Shown in pieces: positions 58,466 to 64,000 of a stretch of 64,000 bases of DNA. The notes under the pieces are model-generated. The model saw only the letters and a program-made list of their open reading frames with translations, was not told the DNA's origin and did no database searches. The stretch's first letter is position 1. Each line of letters opens with the position of its first letter. Position numbers and translations under genes: made by a program. Origin of the DNA: Acidimicrobiales bacterium (GTDB lineage: Bacteria > Actinomycetota > Acidimicrobiia > Acidimicrobiales > Aldehydirespiratoraceae); NCBI GenBank assembly GCA_029263215.1, contig JAJCXY010000035.1, forward strand, positions 19,273 to 83,272, in the 5' to 3' direction.

Positions 58466-61159
58466 ATGGCCCCCATGGCCGCACGCCCGCACCGCGGCGG
58501 TCTCAACCCCTTCGTGGGTAGAGACCGCGAGCTTGCCGTCGCCACCGCGATGCTGTCCGACTTCGATCGGGCCGGCGTCGCCCTGATCGGCGGCGAGAGC
58601 GGACTCGGCAAGACGCGCCTGGTCGAAGAGATTATTGCCGCCGCACCCGAAGGCACTACCGTGGTGCGAGGGGGCGCCGTGCCTCGCCAGACCCCGATCC
58701 CGTTCGAACTGATCCGTTCTGCAGTGGGCCCGATTGACAGGCCCGAGACGGTCGAGGGCGACGACTGGCCGGTGGCCGACCAGGTGCTTGCCGCGGCAGA
58801 GTTGCTCCGCTCGGTCCATCGGGAGTCCACGATCTTCGTTTTCGAAGATGTCCACTGGGCGGACGCCGAAAGTCTCGAGGTGATCGATCGCTTGATGGTC
58901 ACCGGGCCTCTCGCTGCTTCGGTTCTCGTCACCTACCGTCCCAATGCTCTGCGACCCGGCCACATCACCAGCAGCTTTCTCCAGCGGGCGGAGCGACGAA
59001 GCCACGTGACCCAGCTCAGGTTGGAGCCGTTGCGTCGCGACGAGGTGGCTGACTACCTCGGTGCCGCCGGGCGCGCCGCCGATACCAAGACGGTCGAGCA
59101 TGTGCACAGCCGAACCGGGGGCAACCCCCTTCTGCTCTCCGAGCTTGTCGCCGCCACCGATACCAAGGCCGATCTCACCAGTGGTCTGCCATGGACCTTG
59201 GCAGAGATGCTGCGACCAGAGATCGAACGGCTTCCACCGGGCGAGCGAAGTGTTGCTGAAGCAGTAGCGGTGCTCGGCATCGACGTCGACTTCGAGCTCG
59301 TCGCGGCCAGCGTTGACGCGTCCGAAGACGAACTCCTGGGCAATCTCCGGTCACTCGTGGATCTCGGCATCCTGGTGGAGAGCGGCCCCGACCAGTTCGG
59401 TTTCCGCCACGATCTGGTTCGGGAAGCCGTGGCCGAAGGCTTGTTCACGAGGGAACATCGCCGGATTCATGCCTCGGTACACGACGCCTTGTTGGCGGCG
59501 GGGTCCGACGACATCGTCTCGCTGGTGGCCCACGCCACTGGGGCGGGACGCACGAAACAGGCTGCCGACGCGGCCCGCGATGGTGCTCACGTTGCCCTCT
59601 CCAGTGGGCGGAGCCAGCAAGCTCTAGCACTGGCCGAGCAAGCACTCTTGGTTCACACCGACGACATCAGTCTCCTCAGAGTGGCGGTTGTCGCGGGGTG
59701 GATGATCGGCCAGGAACGGGCCGCACTCGATCACGTCGATCAATGGGCCGACCTGGTCGGCTCGGCGCCCACAGGTCGTGCCGAGGTGCTTCACCATCGC
59801 GTCCGACTCCTGTGGGAAGAGGGCGACACCAGCAGAGCCGAGCGAGCCGCTGAGGAGCTCGCAGCGGTAGCGGAACTGCTCGACCCATCGGCGGCCCAGG
59901 CCCAGGCTCTCGCCGACCTCGCTCAGCATCACATGCTCAGCGGACGGAGTGAGGAGGCTATGGCCGTCGCAAGTCGGGCTTTGGAAGTGGCCGACATTGC
60001 CGGTGATTCAGCCGCTGGCGCGGCACGTCAGGCCCGTGCTGAGCGGGCGAGTGCCCGCCTGTCCACCGGCGAGGAGCTCGATGAGGCGGTCGGTGAGTTG
60101 TTGGCGGTTGCGGCCGACGCCGAAGCTGCAGGGGATCATGTGGTAGCGAGTCGTGCTCTGCACAACACTCCTATGCAAGTGCCCCACATTGACGCTCGTT
60201 CCCACGTCGAACGGATGCACAGAGCCAGTCAGCGCGCCGGACTCACCTGTATTGCCACCAACGGCTATCGACTGTCCCTTCTGTCATTGGCGCAGATGGA
60301 AGGCGATCGAGACGCCTACCAGACGATGCTCGCTGCGGCCCTCGAGGATCTCCCCGATGTGACGGCGATCGTGATCCAATCCCTGATTCTCGCCATCGAT
60401 GACGGACGCGCCGAGGAGGTGCGACGTCTCGCCGACCGACTAGCGGTCACCACGGAGCCGCCCAAATACTCCCCAACGCGGCGCCTGGGCACGATTGCGA
60501 TGGCCGAGCTGGCCGAAGGCAATATCGAACCAGTGCGACAGTGGCTGTCCGATGCCGAAGTCGACGACGGCGCTCTGCCTATCCTGCTTCGTTTCCTGAG
60601 CCCGATGCTCGCGGCGGGACTCGGCCCCGATATTCGCGACTTCTTGTCGGGACGCGACCTGCTCTATCCCGTAGATCCGGGCTGCTTCTCGATGGAACCC
60701 GCATACTCGGCGATCGAAGCCGAGCTGGTCGGCGGCGACCTCGTCGAGGCCGACCGCCTATACGCAGCCGCGCTCGATTCCGGTTTCAGGAGAGCGGTGA
60801 TGGACGAGGCCGAACTCCATCTCGCCCGAGCGCGCGTCGCGAGAGCGATGGGTCTCGACGATCACGACCAGCTGGAACTGGCCGGCCAGAAGCTCGCCGC
60901 CTGGCCGGGGCAGCGCCAGGAGCTGGTCCGGGGGCTTCTCGGAGAGCCTTGCTGCGTCGACACGCCCACCCTGCTCACCCCAAGAGAGAGGGAGGTGGCA
61001 CCCCTGGTTTCTCGCGGCCTCACCAATGGTGGAATAGCCGACGAGCTGTACATCTCCACGAAAACGGCCAGTGTTCACGTGAGCAACATCCTGGCGAAGC
61101 TGGGCATGACCTCGCGGGCCGAGATCGCCGCATGGGTGGCCAGCGGAGGACTCAACTAG
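58466..61159 (+). CDS. Large ATP-binding LuxR-family (LAL-type) regulator
   Basis: An 897-aa protein. The N-terminal AAA/STAND ATPase has Walker A GGESGLGKT (residues 42-50) and Walker B-like TIFVFEDVHWADAESLEVIDRL. A long helical TPR-like middle region spans about residues 350-800 (QALALAEQALL, AAEELAAVAELLDPSAAQAQALADLAQHHM). The C-terminal LuxR HTH is LTPREREVAPLVSRGLTNGGIADELYISTKTASVHVSNILAKLGM. It resembles MalT/LAL activators, which sense small molecules through the middle domain. ATG 58466 directly follows the micro-ORF B stop. Confidence 0.88.
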   Translation: MAPMAARPHRGGLNPFVGRDRELAVATAMLSDFDRAGVALIGGESGLGKTRLVEEIIAAAPEGTTVVRGGAVPRQTPIPFELIRSAVGPIDRPETVEGDDWPVADQVLAAAELLRSVHRESTIFVFEDVHWADAESLEVIDRLMVTGPLAASVLVTYRPNALRPGHITSSFLQRAERRSHVTQLRLEPLRRDEVADYLGAAGRAADTKTVEHVHSRTGGNPLLLSELVAATDTKADLTSGLPWTLAEMLRPEIERLPPGERSVAEAVAVLGIDVDFELVAASVDASEDELLGNLRSLVDLGILVESGPDQFGFRHDLVREAVAEGLFTREHRRIHASVHDALLAAGSDDIVSLVAHATGAGRTKQAADAARDGAHVALSSGRSQQALALAEQALLVHTDDISLLRVAVVAGWMIGQERAALDHVDQWADLVGSAPTGRAEVLHHRVRLLWEEGDTSRAERAAEELAAVAELLDPSAAQAQALADLAQHHMLSGRSEEAMAVASRALEVADIAGDSAAGAARQARAERASARLSTGEELDEAVGELLAVAADAEAAGDHVVASRALHNTPMQVPHIDARSHVERMHRASQRAGLTCIATNGYRLSLLSLAQMEGDRDAYQTMLAAALEDLPDVTAIVIQSLILAIDDGRAEEVRRLADRLAVTTEPPKYSPTRRLGTIAMAELAEGNIEPVRQWLSDAEVDDGALPILLRFLSPMLAAGLGPDIRDFLSGRDLLYPVDPGCFSMEPAYSAIEAELVGGDLVEADRLYAAALDSGFRRAVMDEAELHLARARVARAMGLDDHDQLELAGQKLAAWPGQRQELVRGLLGEPCCVDTPTLLTPREREVAPLVSRGLTNGGIADELYISTKTASVHVSNILAKLGMTSRAEIAAWVASGGLN

Positions 61160-61193
61160 GACTGCCGAGGCGCACTTTCGCTAGCTTGGGCCA

Positions 61194-62168
61194 ATGAAAG
61201 CAGCGGTTCACACCAGATACGGCTCGCCGAATGTTGTGACGGTCACCGACGTCGACGAGCCCACGGCGGAGGCCAATGAGTTGCTGGTCAAGGTCCACGC
61301 CACGACCGTGAATCGCACCGACTGTGCCACCCGCGCCGCCGTGCCGTTCTTCGCGAGGCTCGTGACGGGGCTCACGAAACCGAGGATGACGATCCTCGGG
61401 AGTGAGTACGCGGGTGAGGTCGATGCGATCGGTAGCCGCGTGACATCGTTCGCGGTGGGCGACAGAGTTTTTGGCTACTGCGAGGGACCGTTCGGCGCCC
61501 ACGCCGAGTACATGACCGTTCCCGAGGACAGCTCGGTAACAACGATGCCGGCGAGCTGCTCGTTCGACGAGGTTGCCGCTGCCACCGAGGGTTCTCACTA
61601 CGCGCTGACGTGGGTCAGGAAGACAGAGATCGGTAGCGGCCAGAACGTCCTCGTCAACGGTGCGACCGGGGCTATCGGTTCGGCCGCGCTGCAGCTGGTG
61701 AAGAGTCTGGGTGCGACGGTCACCGCAGTTTGCCCCACCGAAAGCCTGGATCTCGTTCGGGGCCTGGGCGCCGACAGGGTCATCGACTACACGGCCGACG
61801 ATTTCACTCAGGACGACGACCGCTACGACGTTGTCCTTGATGCGGTGGGCAAGAGCACATTCGGCCGCTGTAGGCGCCTCCTCAAACCGCGTGGGGTCTA
61901 CCTCTCATCGGAGTTGGGGCCCTTCGTCCAGAATCCGATTCTCGCGATCGTCACGCCGCTCTTTCGGGGTCGGAAGGTGAGTTTCCCGATCCCGCAGCAC
62001 GATCAGGAGATGATGATCTACTTCAGGGACATGATCGAGTCGGGCGACTTTCGACCCGTCGTCGACAGGCGATACGGCTTGGAGCAGATTGTTGAAGCGT
62101 ATGACTATGTCGAGACGGGCCAAAAGATCGGCAACGTGGTGATCGATGTTGTCACAGAGGGGGAGTGA
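61194..62168 (+). CDS. Zinc-free MDR-type NAD(P)H:quinone oxidoreductase-like protein
   Basis: A 324-aa medium-chain dehydrogenase/reductase. KAAVHTRYGSPNVVTVTDVDEP and VKVHATTVNRTDCATRAA begin it. The nucleotide motif is VLVNGATGAIGSAALQLVKSLGATVTAVC, then GLGADRVIDYTADDF. No structural or catalytic zinc cysteines are seen, which fits the quinone oxidoreductase/enoyl reductase branch. It stands alone after the LuxR-type regulator. Confidence 0.88.
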   Translation: MKAAVHTRYGSPNVVTVTDVDEPTAEANELLVKVHATTVNRTDCATRAAVPFFARLVTGLTKPRMTILGSEYAGEVDAIGSRVTSFAVGDRVFGYCEGPFGAHAEYMTVPEDSSVTTMPASCSFDEVAAATEGSHYALTWVRKTEIGSGQNVLVNGATGAIGSAALQLVKSLGATVTAVCPTESLDLVRGLGADRVIDYTADDFTQDDDRYDVVLDAVGKSTFGRCRRLLKPRGVYLSSELGPFVQNPILAIVTPLFRGRKVSFPIPQHDQEMMIYFRDMIESGDFRPVVDRRYGLEQIVEAYDYVETGQKIGNVVIDVVTEGE

Positions 62169-62191
62169 CGCAGGCTCAGTGGCCGTCGCCT

Positions 62192-62299
62192 CGCACCATC
62201 GTGCGGGCCCACGGTGGGGAAATCACCGCTCACAGCGATGGGATCGGCACCGGAACATCGTTCAGGATCACTCTTCCCTGCGTCGGCCTTCAGGACTGA
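62192..62299 (+). pseudogene. C-terminal fragment of a sensor histidine kinase
   Basis: RTIVRAHGGEITAHSDGIGTGTSFRITLP matches the last HATPase (G2-box) segment of sensor histidine kinases, then reads on to TGA at 62297. No kinase body precedes it. The upstream gene ends 24 bp before. It is a remnant left by deletion. Confidence 0.65.
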
Positions 62300-62320
62300 C
62301 CATCCCCTCTTGCCAGACGT

Positions 62321-64000
62321 TCAGAGGGTCACGATGTCGGCTCCGGCCCCTTGATGCAGACGCTCCACGAGGTCGGCGCGGGCGTCGAGCACGGCCCTCT
62401 GGTTGAGGTAGCCCTTGTCGGTGATCTCGTTGGCATCGATGCTCGGAGGCTGTGTCATCAGCAAGGCTCTGCCGATCCGCCTGCTACCAGCAGAGTTCTT
62501 CTTGTTGTGGGTCTGGAGGCCTGCGATGAGAACTTGATGCACCGAGGGCAGGCGGACGAGTTCCTCCAACGGCATGTCGTCGGGCGTGGAGGGTTCGATG
62601 TCGCGGAGTGCCGCGAAATCGGGAAATACCAGAAGTCCGATCTCTTCTCGGTCGTGGCCGGTGAGAACCGCGTCGTGGATCAGGGGCGCACAGGCCCCGA
62701 CAATGGCCACCCGAAGCTCGCCGGCATGAACCCAGGTGCCCGAAGTCAGCTTGAAGTTCTCCGCAATCCTGCCGTCGAAGACGATCCCTTGAGCGGGGTC
62801 GTCGCGATCAGCCAGTCGACCGGCATCTCCCATCTTGAAGTAGCCGTCTGTGTCGAACGCGGCCGAGGTCAGCTCGGGTTGACGCCAATAGCCGGGGGTC
62901 ACGTTCGGTCCCTTCACCCTCAGCTCCAACTTGGAGCCCACGGGTGCCATCTTGATCTTGGTGCCCGGCGCGGGTAGACCGATCACGCCGGCCCTCTCCA
63001 GACTGAAGTGCACTGCGCAGGCCATCGGCGCCGTCTCAGTGGACCCCCACGCAGAGAGCATCCGTACTCGCTCGCCACGAGCTGATATCGAGAGCTCTTC
63101 GAGTTGTTCCCAGAGGTTTTGGGGGAGGGCGGCTGCCGCGTAGAAGAGCACGTCCAGATCACCGAAGAAGAGCTCGCGGAGCTCCGCGTCGTTCTGAAGA
63201 TGGGGCACGAGTCGGGCGTACCCGGCCGGGACGTTGAAGTACATCGTGGCGGGGACGTCGCGGAGATTCTCCACTGTGGTGTCGAAGAGACCGGGTGCGG
63301 GCTTGCCCCCATCGATGTAGAGCGTCCCACCGTTGAAGAGCACCATATTGAAGTTGTGGTTGCCTCCGAAGGTGTGGCTCCACGGCAACCAGTCGACGAT
63401 CACCGGCGGCCGCTCACTCAGAAAGGGCCACAACTGCACGATCGCCTGCTGGTTGGAGCACAGCATCCCGTGGGTGTTCTTGACCCCCTTGGGCAGTCCA
63501 GTCGAGCCCGATGTGAACAGGACCTTCGCAATCGTGTCGGGTCCCACCTTCGCAGCCGCGTCGTCCAGCTCTCGGCGGGGCGATGTCGACAGCAGCTCGC
63601 TGAGGGTCTCGTCGCGATCTCCCGGGTTGACGCTCACGACGACACGCCCCGGATCGAGCGCTTCGAGCGCCCGATCGAAGCTCGTCCGATCGGCCGCATA
63701 GACGAGCCCAGGAGTGAGCAACTCATGGATGTGACGGAGCTTGGCGAAGTCGTGTGACATCAGCGAGTAAGCGGGCGAGATCGGTGCTGCGGGGATGCCC
63801 ACTTCCATGGCGGCCAGTTGGAGTACGGCGTTGTCGATCGAGTTGCCCGAGAGCAACATGACCGGGTGCTCGGAATCGACCCCCCTGTCGAGCAGAGCCT
63901 GGCCGAGTGATCGCACGGCATGGAGGGTCTGGGCGTAGCTCATCGTGCGCCAGGATCCGTCGGCGGCGCGTTCGGCGAGGAAGGGCTGATCCGGAGTTGC
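62321..64000 (-). CDS. AMP-binding acyl/feruloyl-CoA synthetase, 5'-truncated by window
   Basis: The frame runs off the right edge ([19 protein letters not shown] continues before [10 protein letters not shown]), so the N-terminus is missing; about 559 residues are present. The adenylation motif is [21 protein letters not shown], the second is [12 protein letters not shown], and the C-terminal region has [45 protein letters not shown]. The long C-terminus and GSTE...P pattern fit feruloyl-CoA synthetase-like enzymes, which activate aryl or fatty acids to CoA thioesters. The neighbourhood does not decide the substrate. Confidence 0.85.
   Translation of the reverse strand, partial: ATPDQPFLAERAADGSWRTMSYAQTLHAVRSLGQALLDRGVDSEHPVMLLSGNSIDNAVLQLAAMEVGIPAAPISPAYSLMSHDFAKLRHIHELLTPGLVYAADRTSFDRALEALDPGRVVVSVNPGDRDETLSELLSTSPRRELDDAAAKVGPDTIAKVLFTSGSTGLPKGVKNTHGMLCSNQQAIVQLWPFLSERPPVIVDWLPWSHTFGGNHNFNMVLFNGGTLYIDGGKPAPGLFDTTVENLRDVPATMYFNVPAGYARLVPHLQNDAELRELFFGDLDVLFYAAAALPQNLWEQLEELSISARGERVRMLSAWGSTETAPMACAVHFSLERAGVIGLPAPGTKIKMAPVGSKLELRVKGPNVTPGYWRQPELTSAAFDTDGYFKMGDAGRLADRDDPAQGIVFDGRIAENFKLTSGTWVHAGELRVAIVGACAPLIHDAVLTGHDREEIGLLVFPDFAALRDIEPSTPDDMPLEELVRLPSVHQVLIAGLQTHNKKNSAGSRRIGRALLMTQPPSIDANEITDKGYLNQRAVLDARADLVERLHQGAGADIVTL

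Noticed and set aside
1..64000. tRNA, rRNA, CRISPR arrays, insertion sequences or prophage
   Set aside because: I found no cloverleaf-like T-loop context outside genes, no regularly spaced direct repeats, no transposase or integrase motifs and no phage structural genes.

Overview
The window is 64 kb of high-GC DNA with tightly packed genes, many joined by 4-bp ATGA/GTGA start-stop overlaps. Frequent GTG/TTG starts, many lipobox lipoproteins, ECF sigma factors paired with anti-sigma-like proteins, an F420-type luciferase-like oxidoreductase, a P450 and a large LuxR-type ATPase regulator point to an actinobacterium. The metabolic style resembles Acidimicrobiia (Ilumatobacter-like), but that assignment is inference. 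I found no rRNA, tRNA, CRISPR array, insertion sequence or prophage.

Layout, left to right. (1) 1-6.3 kb: the 3' end of a dimethylglycine/sarcosine dehydrogenase-type gene; an ArsR regulator divergent from a small carboxymuconolactone-decarboxylase-fold protein; a PatB-type C-S lyase and an M20 peptidase; an enoyl-CoA hydratase with its TetR regulator behind a double operator. (2) 6.3-17 kb: two divergent catabolic operons. The minus strand carries MFS, P450, aldehyde dehydrogenase, a DapA-like aldolase and an AspDH-like enzyme. The plus strand carries a second DapA-like protein, a hydantoinase and a hydantoin/Asp-Glu racemase. A FAD amine-oxidase-like protein follows. (3) 17-22 kb: an ECF sigma factor with two membrane proteins, a lipoprotein nucleoside-hydrolase homologue with an altered metal site, and a fosmidomycin-resistance-type MFS. 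(4) 22-26.8 kb: a copper/cytochrome-oxidase-assembly locus. It holds a zf-HC2 anti-sigma, a SigC-like sigma factor, a PCuAC chaperone with a Met/Asp/His-rich insert and a TlpA-like redoxin on the plus strand, and cytochrome c, SCO, a cupredoxin and a His-motif membrane protein on the minus strand. All three transcription units carry the same promoter-like element, CGGGAACT-N16-CGACT(G/T). (5) 27-31.5 kb: a DUF1185 protein, an unknown protein and a 1064-aa BNR-propeller protein.

(6) 28.3-38.5 kb, minus strand: a probable eight-gene operon of cytidine-deaminase-like protein, RibD, RibA, MFS, LLM oxidoreductase, MFS, an alanine-racemase homologue lacking both active-site tyrosines, and the BNR protein. 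RibE and RibH are absent, which suggests a specialised use of the RibA/RibD pyrimidine intermediates. (7) 38.6-46.8 kb: a TPP enzyme, a frameshifted NTF2-like gene, a CorC/HlyC-type membrane protein, DUF1203 and VOC proteins, then a TetR-controlled two-subunit B12-dependent acyl-CoA mutase whose substrate-determining residues match none of the characterised mutases. (8) 46.8-50.4 kb: secreted hypotheticals, decayed fragments of cystathionine beta-synthase and methionine aminopeptidase, GNAT proteins and a DinB protein. (9) 50.5-58 kb: an unusual operon of a small membrane protein, a 1252-aa fusion of a PEP-synthase/rifampin-phosphotransferase-like module to a membrane PAP2 phosphatase, an orphan solute-binding lipoprotein, an MscS channel and two small unknown proteins. 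(10) 58-64 kb: two tandem paralogous micro-ORFs, the second ending 1 nt before a large LuxR-family regulator, then a quinone-oxidoreductase-like protein, a histidine-kinase fragment and the 3' part of an acyl/feruloyl-CoA synthetase gene.

The strongest leads are the sigma-linked copper regulon, the phosphotransferase-PAP2 operon, the B12 mutase of unknown specificity, and the RibA/RibD/LLM/racemase operon.
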